In this document: positions 33,579-41,572 of the stretch, one piece after another
Position numbering within the stretch: position 1 is the stretch's first letter
Layout of the letters: every line of letters begins with the position of its first letter
Assembly (NCBI GenBank): GCA_964428015.1
Contig: CAYRWR010000036.1
Span: 1-41,654, forward strand
DNA from: CAYRWR01 sp964428015
Lineage (GTDB): Bacteria; Spirochaetota; Brevinematia; Brevinematales; CAYRWR01
DNA length: 41,654 bases
Direction: 5' to 3'
The notes under the pieces: generated by a model
What the model saw: only the letters and a program-made list of their open reading frames with translations
Told to the model about the DNA's origin: nothing
The model's database searches: none
Translations under genes and position numbers: made by a program

Positions 33579-34643
33579 TTAATCTAGAGAGGGGAGGTAA
33601 ATATCGAAAACTGTGCCCTTTCCCGGCTGGGAAGAGACTGCGATGCGGCCCTGATGACCCTCCACTATCTGCCGGGATACCGAGAGGCCCAGGCCGTTGC
33701 CGGTGGGTTTGGTGGTAAAATAGGGGGTGAATAACTGTGACAGAGTCTCAGGCGGGATACCGGGCCCGGTGTCCTGGATGCTGATCCTGACATACCTGCC
33801 GGGTAAAAAACCGGCAGCCAGCTGTTCCGGGCTGGGGCTGTGGTTGAGCGCACGGATGGTGATCTGACCCCCCTCCGGCATAGCCTGGCAGGCATTGACC
33901 ACCAGATTAGACAATACCTGGGAAAACCGGGTAGGATCCAGCTCCACCTTATCAAGATCAGCCGGAAAATCAAAATGGACCCGGATATTAGTGGCAAATT
34001 TCAGATAGAAGCGGGTGTTTTCCTGGAGATATTTGTGGAGATCCACAGGCTCTTTGTGGATATCAAATTTCTGGTCATGCCGGGAGAGACGCTTCATGAG
34101 ATTCTTGGCTTTGTTGACCCCGTTCTTGATGACATCAAAGGTGTCCACCAGCTCATCATTAAACTCCCGGGTCATGAGCAGGAGGGACATATTGGCCTGT
34201 ATCACCATCAGAATATTATTAAAATCATGAACAAAGCCGGAAGTGACGCTGTTCATGATCTTGTAGTTTTCCAGCTGATAGAGCTCCTGCTTGATCTCCT
34301 GGTGCTCCTGGAAAATTGCGTGCAGAAGGGCCTTGTAGGACAGGACTCCCCTGAAGACATTTTTTTCGAATACAGGGAGAAAATTCTGGGAACTTGCCTC
34401 CATGATTTTGAGGGCTTCATCAAAGGACAAGCCGGCGTCGATAGGGTTCTTGGGAGTGACGCAGTCTATAGCGATTTTGTAGGGATTCTGGACCATATCG
34501 GCCATAGTGAGCAGGCCTTTGAATACATCTTTATCGAATATTGCCAGATACCGGTTCTGGACCAGCTGTTTTTCGATACGGTTGACCGGGTCCAGGGGGC
34601 GGATACGCGGGACATCCCGGTCGCATAAATCGCCGACCTTCAT
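33579..34643 (-). CDS. CBS-pair sensor histidine kinase (copy A)
   Basis: Also 354 residues and the clear paralogue of the kinase at 32087: two CBS domains (about 1-115), His 139 in FVHDFNNIL, then identical stretches such as NLMKRLSRHD, VNACQAMP and LFTPYFTTKPTGNGLGL. The CBS halves are more diverged than the kinase halves, which suggests different ligands. It begins immediately after the stop of the 118-residue gene at 34644 (no gap), so the pair is translationally linked. No response regulator is nearby. Confidence 0.88.
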   Translation of the reverse strand: MKVGDLCDRDVPRIRPLDPVNRIEKQLVQNRYLAIFDKDVFKGLLTMADMVQNPYKIAIDCVTPKNPIDAGLSFDEALKIMEASSQNFLPVFEKNVFRGVLSYKALLHAIFQEHQEIKQELYQLENYKIMNSVTSGFVHDFNNILMVIQANMSLLLMTREFNDELVDTFDVIKNGVNKAKNLMKRLSRHDQKFDIHKEPVDLHKYLQENTRFYLKFATNIRVHFDFPADLDKVELDPTRFSQVLSNLVVNACQAMPEGGQITIRALNHSPSPEQLAAGFLPGRYVRISIQDTGPGIPPETLSQLFTPYFTTKPTGNGLGLSVSRQIVEGHQGRIAVSSQPGKGTVFDIYLPSLD

Positions 34644-35000
34644 TTACTTGACCGGCTCCGACCAGTTGATGGAGGAGGAAATCCTGAGGTCCAGGTCCAC
34701 CTTGATGGCTTCACCGGGTGAGAGATAGGGAAATACCTGTTCTTTCAGAATGTATATCAGGCCTTCCAGGGAGATTTTTTTCAGTATTTTTTTATTGACC
34801 AGGATGGCTTCGGCCACATCGCTGACCTCATTACTGATATCGAACATCTCGAATTCATCGGGGGCGATAAAACGGAAGGCTTCCATCACTCCGTGCTTGC
34901 CCTGGGGATATTTTTTGCATAGAACCAGAACGTCCCTGACGGAGGGCAGTAGAATGGATTGGAAATCCAAACTGATATGATACTGTTTTTTGTTGGGCAT
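34644..35000 (-). CDS. 118-residue conserved partner of CBS kinase (copy A)
   Basis: Paralogue of the protein at 33156 with the same length and blocks: KKQYHISLDFQ, VRDVLVLCKKYPQGKHGVME, IAPDEFEMFDI, LVNKKILKKISL and VFPYLSPGE. It has no signal peptide, membrane segment or named domain. AGAGGA precedes the ATG. It is the first gene of the minus-strand run that reaches 29596 and is directly followed by its kinase. Confidence 0.75.
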   Translation of the reverse strand: MPNKKQYHISLDFQSILLPSVRDVLVLCKKYPQGKHGVMEAFRFIAPDEFEMFDISNEVSDVAEAILVNKKILKKISLEGLIYILKEQVFPYLSPGEAIKVDLDLRISSSINWSEPVK

Positions 35001-35067
35001 AATTTTTCCTCTTCACACAAGATAAACTCTAATTTATAAAATAGCAAGAAATAAACTAAAATAAAAA

Positions 35068-35095
35068 AGCCCTCCGATGTCGAAGGGCTTTTTTT
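35068..35095 (-). terminator. terminator after the LruC lipoprotein gene
   Basis: AGCCCT (35068-35073) and AGGGCT (35084-35089) plus an inner CGA/TCG pairing form a hairpin flanked on both sides by A/T runs. On the minus strand six Ts follow. It lies 21 bases past the stop at 35110 and upstream of the kinase module. Confidence 0.8.
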
Positions 35096-35109
35096 AAAAC
35101 AAGTGACTA

Positions 35110-36282
35110 CTAACGGGGATAGACCTGGCCGGCCTCTGGGTAGAGATACCAGTCGCTATCCATCTTGCCGTAAGACTCATACCAGCTTTTGAAACGGGGA
35201 TAGGCATTGGTGATGAACACTGTCTCAAAAGGCCACAGCCAGTCTCCGGGTACGATCAGAGCCCAGGGGAAACCGTCTTCATCCAGGAGTTTGCCCTGGT
35301 AATTGGTCTGGGCGCAGAAGGGCAGGTGGACTTCGTAGCGGTTGCCATTGGTGTCAGTCTTCTGGGCGACAAAGCCGTTAGGTATCAGGAAGGGGTCATA
35401 AGGCATAGGGGCCAGGTAATAGCGGTCGATGGGCGGGTCGAGGTCAATGACCTGGGTCCTCTGGATAGAAGAGGGTACATAGACCAGATCCTGCGGAGTG
35501 TTGGAAGAATTGGCTTTGTTGGACAGGTCGGTCTTGTAGTTTTCGATGAGCTGATACTCCTGTCCCAGCAGGTTGATGTAGAGCTGGTTCTTGTAACCGG
35601 CGCCGCTGGCCAGGGCCCGGGCGGTCACGATGACCTGGGCCAGTTTGTTCTGGCCGTTTATACGTTCTTCCAGGTCCAGAAGGGTCACAGCGTCATTAAA
35701 ATCAGCGTCTCCCTTGACCGGATAGAGGTCTTCGAAGGTCAGGGTATACTGACCATGGATAGCCTTGGCGTAACGGGAGTCATCAGGGAATTCATCCTCG
35801 GCGTCAGGCACGCCGTCGCCGTCCCGGTCAGGAGCTGGAGCTCTGCTCTGGATAGTGGCTACGGGATAGGTCAGAGAGCGGTCAATCATCTGGTAGGCTC
35901 CCAGATCCTGTACCGAACTGGTATAGTCGGGATACTGGGCATGGGAAATCACCAGGGTGATGTCCTGATCAGCGGAAGCGGCGGTGATATTGAAATCCGC
36001 TATACCTTGAGGATCGGTGTAGGCATAGGACAGTGGCGCCGCGCCGGCACCATACACGGTGATCAGAGCCCCGCTGACACTGCCGCCGGCTTTCTGCAGG
36101 CTGAGATGTACACGCACGCTGGACAGGGTGCTGAAATCAAAATCAGCATCGCTGCGCAGGACGTCGTTTACGGATTCCTGGATGGTCTGGGACTGTTGAG
36201 CCTGCTCTACCGGATCAGTGGAACAGGACATGACTAATACTACGCAAGCCAGAAGGCCTGCGGGCCAAAGAAACTTTTTCAT
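35110..36282 (-). CDS. LruC-domain lipoprotein
   Basis: The start at 36282 gives a lipoprotein signal ending LVMSC (Cys 20); the longer frame from 36321 is rejected. The 390-residue product has a carboxypeptidase-regulatory-like Ig fold (about 50-140), a calcium-binding-type segment DRDGDGVPDAEDEFPDD (152-168), and the LruC domain with FEDLYPVKGDADFND (183-197) and a C-terminal end in PGDWLWPFE. The domain is named after Leptospira LruC, a surface protein. GGGGGG precedes the ATG. It probably displays on the outer membrane. Confidence 0.85.
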   Translation of the reverse strand: MKKFLWPAGLLACVVLVMSCSTDPVEQAQQSQTIQESVNDVLRSDADFDFSTLSSVRVHLSLQKAGGSVSGALITVYGAGAAPLSYAYTDPQGIADFNITAASADQDITLVISHAQYPDYTSSVQDLGAYQMIDRSLTYPVATIQSRAPAPDRDGDGVPDAEDEFPDDSRYAKAIHGQYTLTFEDLYPVKGDADFNDAVTLLDLEERINGQNKLAQVIVTARALASGAGYKNQLYINLLGQEYQLIENYKTDLSNKANSSNTPQDLVYVPSSIQRTQVIDLDPPIDRYYLAPMPYDPFLIPNGFVAQKTDTNGNRYEVHLPFCAQTNYQGKLLDEDGFPWALIVPGDWLWPFETVFITNAYPRFKSWYESYGKMDSDWYLYPEAGQVYPR

Positions 36283-36342
36283 ACGGTACCCCCCGAGTGA
36301 GGGTATGCACCATAACCCCACTCAATACATTATTAATAATAG

Positions 36343-36371
36343 ATTTTATGACTGCTGAGATTTTATGTCAA
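36343..36371 (-). promoter_or_regulatory. strong promoter of the LruC lipoprotein gene
   Basis: A perfect TTGACA (36366-36371, minus strand) and TAAAAT (36343-36348), one mismatch, are 17 bases apart. The leader is about 55 bases. Confidence 0.7.
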
Positions 36372-36429
36372 ACAAAACAAGGGTTTTTGTGTGATATTTT
36401 ATGTTTTTTCAAGGGAGAATTTACAAAAA

Positions 36430-36780
36430 AGTAGGAAAGAAAAGCAGGCAGGGACCATAGCGCAGCTTTGAATAAGGGCAAAAGGGAGGTATAGTAATAC
36501 GTCCAGCCGGGAGTAACAGGAGGGGTGCACCGGAGGTGTTAAGACCACGGCACCGCCCACCATTTCAGGGTATCGCCTCTGTGTCCATTCCGGGGGAAAG
36601 AGTGTCCTCCCGGGACCGCGTGAGAGGGGATAACCGCACGAGGGGGCACGGAGCTGGGACAACCGGACGCGGCCCTGAGGAAGGGGCGCCATCTCCGGGG
36701 AGAAAGGGGAAAACCAGCAGCCGAAAGGTTTTAGAAACAGCCTCCAGGGGCCGAAGTATAAAAAACTCCTAAAAAAGGAA
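36430..36780 (+). other. GC-rich structured non-coding stretch, possible RNA or leader
   Basis: About 350 bases between the LruC promoter and the 526-residue gene. It is unusually G-rich on the plus strand and full of pairing segments: CCGCGT (36616) with ACGCGG (36666); CGGCCCTGAGG (about 36670) with CCTCCAGGGGCCG (about 36742); TATCGCCTCT (36571) with AGAGGGGATA (36623), 9 of 10; and CCGGGGG with CCTCCCGG. Some pairings exclude each other, as in a switching leader. Two weak Arg/Gly-rich frames cross it but show no codon signal I trust. I recognise no known RNA family. Confidence 0.4.
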
Positions 36781-36786
36781 CCGTGT

Positions 36787-38367
36787 ATGGACCTGGAACA
36801 GATAAACCAGAAAGAAGCCCAGAAGATCATCAAAAACCTGGGCGTCATTACCCCCGAAAAGGCCGCTGAAATCCTGCTCAATATCAAGCGCAAGCTGATC
36901 CGCAGGCGGCGTCTGCTGTACTGGGGGGAGAGGAGCAGAGTCAAGGCTTTTGCCAATGACAGCGATCTGGTCAAAGCGGGCTGGATACCCTCAGCCATCA
37001 GCTTCAGCAAACAGTTCGGAGACTACCTGCGCCAGGCCCAGGAGTCGGCTAAATACCTGCTGCCCGTGATGATAGCCCTGCTCAAGGTAGCCTGGGCCTT
37101 TGTCAGCAAGCGGGACTACAATCTGCTGTGGAATTTCCGCAGGGTGTGCGAAGAGCTGGTAGTGATAGATATAGAGCACCTGTCCCTGCACCGCGACACC
37201 ATCCTGGTCAGCTTGACCGGACTGGAACGCCATACTCTGCTGTGCCATTACCGCAAGGAATATCCCCAGATCATCAACAGCAGTATCCAGCTGGTATTCC
37301 AGAAATTTCCGGAATGGGCAGCCAAGCTTAAAAATATCGACAATCATCTGGCCAATCTGCTGGACATCTCCCAGCGGCGGCGCTCACTGATCCACCTCAT
37401 CCAGGCGGTCAACCTGGTGGTGTACGGCCGGCTGCTGGACGTGCTGTCCCTCACCACCGCTCAGAACGGGGAAGTGGTCAATACCTTTAACCATGAGGGT
37501 GACCTGGAGATCACCGCCAAGATCGAAGACTACCGCAATAAACAGCTCAGCCGTCTGGACGAACTGACCCGCACCCGGGGCCAGATCGGCACCATCCGGC
37601 AGTACATCGACCGATTCCTGCAGAAGGGAGAGGACGGCTATGACCGGCGTAATCTCATCGAATTTTATAAGGACGCCGGCACACCCCGGCTCAACTTTAC
37701 TGCCGACAGCGGTAATATCTCCCTGTTCGCCTCCAATCTGGTGAACCGCTTTGTACGCAGCCTGTGGGGCATCTTCCTGGACGGGCTGGAGCTGGAAGGG
37801 GTAGGCCGGGTCAAGCTGTTTGACTCCACTTTGTTTGACAACCATTTCGTGGCTATCCGGGGCCTGTCCGACCGTATCGAAAAGGCCTTCTTTACCAAGC
37901 ACAACTTTCCCTATGACCATTTTGTGGAGCTGCATACCAAAGCGGAGAGCGAAGTCAACGGGGTGGAAAAGGAGATCATCACGGTAATCGACAGCCTGTC
38001 TCATGAGATCATGACTATGGGCAAGAAACTGGCCGCCGTGTCTCTGGCCCATAGCGAAGAGGGCAGTCCCGGGGAGTGGAAGCCCCTGGGGGAAGAAGAC
38101 CTCAAGCGTGCCGTGATTCCATGCCCGCTCTGGAACTTTATCATACTGCAGGAAGGCTACTTCAAGGGCTGGAAGGCAGGCAGTATGGTGGACTTTCTGG
38201 TGTCGGTGTGCTTTCTGACCGGCTTGTTCTTTTACGACCGGGAGTTCGCAGTGATGCTGGGCAAAGAAAAGATGGTGGACGGCAAAGTAGACGAGGTCCT
38301 GGCCATGCTGGAGAGGATCTGCGATCCGCTGGAGTATGAGACTGTCAAGAGAGGGTACCAGAGGTAA
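36787..38367 (+). CDS. large soluble helical protein of unknown function
   Basis: The 526-residue product has no signal peptide and no clear membrane segment, and is mainly helical. It begins with a basic helix pair (EILLNIKRKLIRRRRLLYWG near 41-60). Its codons are GC-rich compared with the rest of the window. I have a weak impression of a spirochaete-specific family of unknown function, but cannot name it with certainty. An AAGGAA site precedes the ATG. The GC-rich structured stretch upstream may be its leader, and the repeat island begins after its stop. Confidence 0.7.
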   Translation: MDLEQINQKEAQKIIKNLGVITPEKAAEILLNIKRKLIRRRRLLYWGERSRVKAFANDSDLVKAGWIPSAISFSKQFGDYLRQAQESAKYLLPVMIALLKVAWAFVSKRDYNLLWNFRRVCEELVVIDIEHLSLHRDTILVSLTGLERHTLLCHYRKEYPQIINSSIQLVFQKFPEWAAKLKNIDNHLANLLDISQRRRSLIHLIQAVNLVVYGRLLDVLSLTTAQNGEVVNTFNHEGDLEITAKIEDYRNKQLSRLDELTRTRGQIGTIRQYIDRFLQKGEDGYDRRNLIEFYKDAGTPRLNFTADSGNISLFASNLVNRFVRSLWGIFLDGLELEGVGRVKLFDSTLFDNHFVAIRGLSDRIEKAFFTKHNFPYDHFVELHTKAESEVNGVEKEIITVIDSLSHEIMTMGKKLAAVSLAHSEEGSPGEWKPLGEEDLKRAVIPCPLWNFIILQEGYFKGWKAGSMVDFLVSVCFLTGLFFYDREFAVMLGKEKMVDGKVDEVLAMLERICDPLEYETVKRGYQR

Positions 38368-38494
38368 GGGGACTGGCTACGCGTGGACAAGGTTAATTTA
38401 TTAGTAATTTTTTTTCTTCACTATACCAATCTTTAGGGAATCTATTCCGGAATATTTTATCTGATTCTTGAGTGTCCTCTGGTGGGGGGTGAGC

Positions 38495-38655
38495 TTTGAC
38501 TGTTTGTCAAACGGTGTTCCGCTCCTCGGGAATGTGGAAATTCCCCTGGTCGGGGAGGACTGGTTCGGTGGGACGAACGGCGTTCGCTCCGCGGGGTGTT
38601 AACAATGTTCCTGGTCAGGGGAGACTGAATCCGTTGGCCGAACGGAGTCGGGGCT
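38495..38655. repeat. cluster of short palindromes (REP-like)
   Basis: Several hairpins follow one another: TTTGAC-TGTTT-GTCAAA (38495-38511), GGGAAT with ATTCCC (38528-38545), CGAAC-GGC-GTTCG (38574-38586), and CCGTTGGCCGAACGG (about 38632-38646). The last one, with its flanks (GGGGAGACT before, GAGTCGGGG after), occurs again at about 39115-39155. Nothing here looks coding. It starts the gene-free 1.6 kb between 38368 and 39971. Confidence 0.6.
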
Positions 38656-38657
38656 AG

Positions 38658-38743
38658 TTAGTCAAAAGTCTGAAAGTCTAAAGTCAAAAGTCCGATCTTA
38701 ATAAAACTTTTCTTTCGACTTTCCGACTTTTGACTTTTGACTA
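38658..38743. repeat. imperfect inverted repeat
   Basis: A left arm rich in AGTCAAAAGTC and AAAGTC (38658-38692) faces a right arm rich in GACTTTTGACT (38717-38743). The arms are near-complementary and separated by about 24 bases. The right arm is also the 5' flank of the 138-bp direct repeat. Confidence 0.65.
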
Positions 38744-38848
38744 ACCTTGGCAACGGCATCAGAGGGCGTCGGGGAGACTTTGTGGCTCGTGTGGCATATC
38801 TGTAGATGTTTCGGGCCCGGATTTTTAACGAATGGCCTGGGTACTGAC
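38711..38848. repeat. 138-bp direct repeat, copy 1 (contains 95-bp unit copy 1)
   Basis: The first 59 bases match 38887-38945 with one difference. The last 95 bases (38754-38848), from CGGCATCAGAGGGCGT to GGTACTGAC, form the common unit shared with the copies ending at 39024 and 39455; copies 1 and 3 of this unit are the most alike. Confidence 0.85.
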
Positions 38849-38886
38849 TATTTCCTGTTTGATTAAAGGAATCCTGTGTCGATCTT

Positions 38887-39024
38887 TCTTTCGACTTTCC
38901 GACTTTTGACTTTTGACTAACCTTGGCAGCGGCATCAGAGGGCGTACGAAGTATCTTCCAAAGAGGAAGTCTTTTCTGTAAATGTTCAGGGCTCGCGTGT
39001 GGCAGATAGTGCCTTGGTACTGAC
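38887..39024. repeat. 138-bp direct repeat, copy 2 (contains 95-bp unit copy 2)
   Basis: Same length as copy 1. The 43-base flank is nearly identical, while the middle of the 95-bp unit (38930-39024) has diverged without any net insertion or deletion. Confidence 0.85.
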
Positions 39025-39032
39025 GGGTAATC

Positions 39033-39095
39033 GTCATCCTGAACGAAGTGCTTGTACTGAGTATGCGATAGCGCATCGAAGTGAAGGATCTTTTT
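39033..39095. repeat. dispersed repeat of the GTCATCCTGAACGAAG type, with insertion
   Basis: GTCATCCTGAACGAAGTG and a later GAAGTGAAGGATCTTTTT are the two ends of a repeat common in many bacterial genomes. Here they are separated by about 26 extra bases that include the hairpin ATGCG-ATAG-CGCAT. Confidence 0.6.
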
Positions 39096-39360
39096 GAAAT
39101 CTTTAGGTCCCTTGTCGGGGGAGACTTTATCCGTTGGCCGAACGGAGTCGGGGGTCGGCATTTCTTTTGCCCATGCGGCGGCAAAAGAAACGTCTGGCAA
39201 AGAAAAACGCCTTGCTGGCGCCCAATGATGCCATGTTGGTACGACACGGTAGAGGCAGGAATCGGGGTAATGTCCTTCGCTTCGCTGCGGAGGGGTGTAG
39301 GCTAGGGTAGGTCACCCTCAGGGGTGCAGGCTGGGGTGTCATTTACCTCGCAATGTGCAT

Positions 39361-39455
39361 CGGCATCAGAGGGCGTCGGGGAGACCTGGTGGGGAGTAGG
39401 TCTTTTTTGTAGATGTCTCGGGCTCGGATTTTTCACGAATGGCCTGGGTACTGAC
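39361..39455. repeat. 95-bp unit, copy 3
   Basis: Full 95-base copy from CGGCATCAGA to CTGAC without the 43-base flank of copies 1 and 2. Very close to copy 1 in its first 26 and last 35 bases. Confidence 0.85.
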
Positions 39456-39898
39456 GGGTGGATATATGTGTTGAAGCTGTCCATGTCTATTATACCGAGT
39501 GGGGCATGTGTCCCAGTGGATCGGGGGGGTATCTGTGGGTTAAGCGAAGTACGTATTTGAGACAAAAAGTATATTCTACCATTTAATATCTAATCATTCG
39601 CTTTTTTTACTATAATAAACAAATTATACGTACACAAACCAATGATGTTTTCATTTGTTAAATTATTGCACATATTTTCCCCATACTCTAAAATAGTTAA
39701 ATGAGATACGTATTTTAAATAATATACGAACCAAGGTGATGTACAAAATGCGTATTTCGCCGTATAGTAGTTATGTGCCAGGCAGAGCGCAGGGGGCTAC
39801 GGTGGGGATGACAAATCTGAACGGTTTGACCCGCCCTTATTAAAGCGCCCGACGTCCGTGTCGGGCTTGAGTCTTTCAGTCTATATTCTACTGATATT
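39456..39898. other. AT-rich gene-free stretch with one GC hairpin
   Basis: Composition turns AT-rich from about 39550. I see no gene. The only clear element is GCCCGAC-GTCCGT-GTCGGGC (39847-39866), a perfect seven-pair hairpin that is not followed by a T run, so it is not a classic terminator. TATAAT-like sequences occur (for example near 39611) but are too far from a gene to be useful. Confidence 0.5.
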
Positions 39899-39927
39899 TT
39901 GACTAGAATGGCAACATTAAATAATAT
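39899..39927 (+). promoter_or_regulatory. probable promoter of the ankyrin gene
   Basis: TTGACT (39899-39904) and TAATAT (39922-39927) are 17 bases apart. The ATG is 45 bases downstream and has an AGGAG site. Confidence 0.45.
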
Positions 39928-39971
39928 TTCTTATTTAATAGAAGAATATTCATAAAAAAAGGAGTAATCTC

Positions 39972-40727
39972 ATGAAAAAAATTATCTCAATTTTGCCATT
40001 ATTGTTTATTACCCAATCTTTATTTGCTCAAATACCATTAAGTAAATTTAGTACACTTGTACAAACTGCAACAGTTGAGAAAGTCCGAAATGAGATTAGC
40101 AATGGTGCAGATGTAAATGAAACAAATAAATATGGTTGGACGCCTCTAATGATGGCTTCTGCATATAATACTAATGCAGGTGTTGTTTCTGAACTTATTA
40201 AAGCAGGCGCTAAAGTAAACGTAAAAAACAGTGATGATCAATCAGCTTTAGTTTGGGCTGCGCAATATAATCCAAATCCAGCAGTAATAAAAGTTCTTTT
40301 AAACGCTGGTGCTAATTTACAAGAAAAGAATTTTATTGGGTATACAATTTTGATGTATGCATCGCTCAGAAATCCAAATCCCGAAGTTATTACCACCCTC
40401 ATTAATGCAGGTGCCAATGTTAACGAGAGAGATGATAAAGGGAAAACTGCCCTAATGTCAGGAGTTTATAATCCTAATCTGGACATTGTTAAAACACTTC
40501 TCAAAGCTGGTTCAAATATCAATGCCAAAGATTTGAACGGATATACACCATTAATTCATGCAGCAATAGGCAGTAAAAATCCTAAGACAATTTTATATCT
40601 TCTCAAAATTGGAGCAGATCCTAAATCAAAGAATAAGTATGACAAAACTGCATGGGATTACATACAAAATAATAAATCTTTAAAAAACACAGATGCTTAT
40701 TGGAAGCTAAATGATTTAAGATATTAA
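39972..40727 (+). CDS. exported ankyrin-repeat protein
   Basis: The 251-residue product has a signal peptide (MKKIISILPLLFITQSLFAQ). The rest consists of about six ankyrin repeats of 33-37 residues, recognisable by G-x-TPLMMAS (YGWTPLMMAS, GYTILMYAS, GKTALMSG, GYTPLIHAA) and LLxAGAxxN turns (AGAKVN, AGANVNE, AGSNINAK). Periplasmic ankyrin proteins bind other proteins or protect against oxidative damage in some bacteria; no partner is known here. The codons are much more AT-rich than those of the genes before 39 kb. A membrane protein gene follows after 55 bases. Confidence 0.92.
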   Translation: MKKIISILPLLFITQSLFAQIPLSKFSTLVQTATVEKVRNEISNGADVNETNKYGWTPLMMASAYNTNAGVVSELIKAGAKVNVKNSDDQSALVWAAQYNPNPAVIKVLLNAGANLQEKNFIGYTILMYASLRNPNPEVITTLINAGANVNERDDKGKTALMSGVYNPNLDIVKTLLKAGSNINAKDLNGYTPLIHAAIGSKNPKTILYLLKIGADPKSKNKYDKTAWDYIQNNKSLKNTDAYWKLNDLRY

Positions 40728-40782
40728 TAAGTACTATAGACTTGGCATCATCTCCTTAGAAAGGAGTTTTGGAGAATAATAA

Positions 40783-41481
40783 ATGGAATATATAATCAGC
40801 ATTTTAAATATTAGAAAAAGAGAAATGTGGTGGAAGATATTCATAAAGACAAACTTGATAATCAAATTGATTCTCGCAGGCTTGATAATTATTTTAATTA
40901 TAGTATCCTTTTTTATTCATTTGCAGAATATTAAAAATGTCTTCTATATACTCGCTTTTCTATCCTTAATAGCAATTGTTATGTTTTCCAGTCCACATGT
41001 GAATTCAAAAGTAAGTGACAAATATCGAGAATTAGGTTATGGAAGATCTTTGAATATGTTCTATGACTTACTGATTGAAATGAAATTGATAAATAATAAC
41101 CCTGACTACTCAAAGGAAAAATTACAATTACTCTCAAAAGAGTGCGATCAAAAGATTGATGACCTTAAAAGTATAACTGCGATTAAAAGTAATAAATCAG
41201 ATTACCTTTTCCTACTTCTTTCTAGTGTTGTCACAATTAGTACTTCTCTTTATATAGCGCAGGATAAATTAAAAGAAATCAATAAGTTCCTTACTTGGAC
41301 TGGATGCTACTTTTTAGGAATAACAGTGATCTATTTTTTACTAATACCAATATATCATAAAATTAAAAGATATGATTATGAGAAATATCTTGGACAATAT
41401 TCCAAATTTCGAGGATGGATTAACTACCTTCTACTAAACTATGAGCAATTACCAGAATTAAAAGATTTCTGGTGGTTTTGA
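40783..41481 (+). CDS. four-helix membrane protein, unknown function
   Basis: The 232-residue product has four membrane helices in two pairs (about 28-46, 51-69; then about 143-160 and 170-190), separated by a charged 70-residue cytoplasmic region rich in Lys/Glu. The layout, paired helices around a soluble helical segment, recalls small effector-like membrane proteins in conflict systems, but I recognise no family. A GGAG site precedes the ATG. It is as AT-rich as the ankyrin gene and may be co-transcribed with it. Confidence 0.6.
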   Translation: MEYIISILNIRKREMWWKIFIKTNLIIKLILAGLIIILIIVSFFIHLQNIKNVFYILAFLSLIAIVMFSSPHVNSKVSDKYRELGYGRSLNMFYDLLIEMKLINNNPDYSKEKLQLLSKECDQKIDDLKSITAIKSNKSDYLFLLLSSVVTISTSLYIAQDKLKEINKFLTWTGCYFLGITVIYFLLIPIYHKIKRYDYEKYLGQYSKFRGWINYLLLNYEQLPELKDFWWF

Positions 41482-41543
41482 TTTTTGGTTTATAACTTTA
41501 TACAAATAAAAAGATATTATTAAAGTTGAAAATTGTAACGACA

Positions 41544-41572
41544 CCGCTTCCGTACGTCCTGTACTTCAGCGG
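41544..41572. repeat. imperfect palindrome after the AT-rich pair
   Basis: CCGCT (41544-41548) pairs with AGCGG (41568-41572) and GTAC (41552-41555) with GTAC (41561-41564), with symmetrical three-base bulges. It lies in a small GC-richer patch that ends CAGAGGGCGGG, echoing the CAGAGGGCG of the 95-bp repeats. Confidence 0.5.

Noticed and set aside
36430..36780. RNase P RNA, tmRNA or group II intron
   Set aside because: The conserved core motifs of RNase P, the tRNA-like ends of tmRNA and the intron 5' and domain V signals could not be found.
36399..37010. 203-residue minus-strand frame and a 78-residue plus-strand frame over the GC-rich stretch
   Set aside because: The first overlaps the start of the 526-residue gene; both show composition typical of structured GC-rich DNA rather than protein.
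38658..39200. 180-residue minus-strand frame in the repeat island
   Set aside because: It is made of repeats, crosses copies 1 and 2 in different frames, and lacks a ribosome site.
38711..39455. CRISPR array
   Set aside because: Only three long, diverged copies with irregular spacing (81 and 336 bases) and no cas genes.
39847..39866. Rho-independent terminator
   Set aside because: Perfect hairpin but no T run on either strand and no gene ending nearby.
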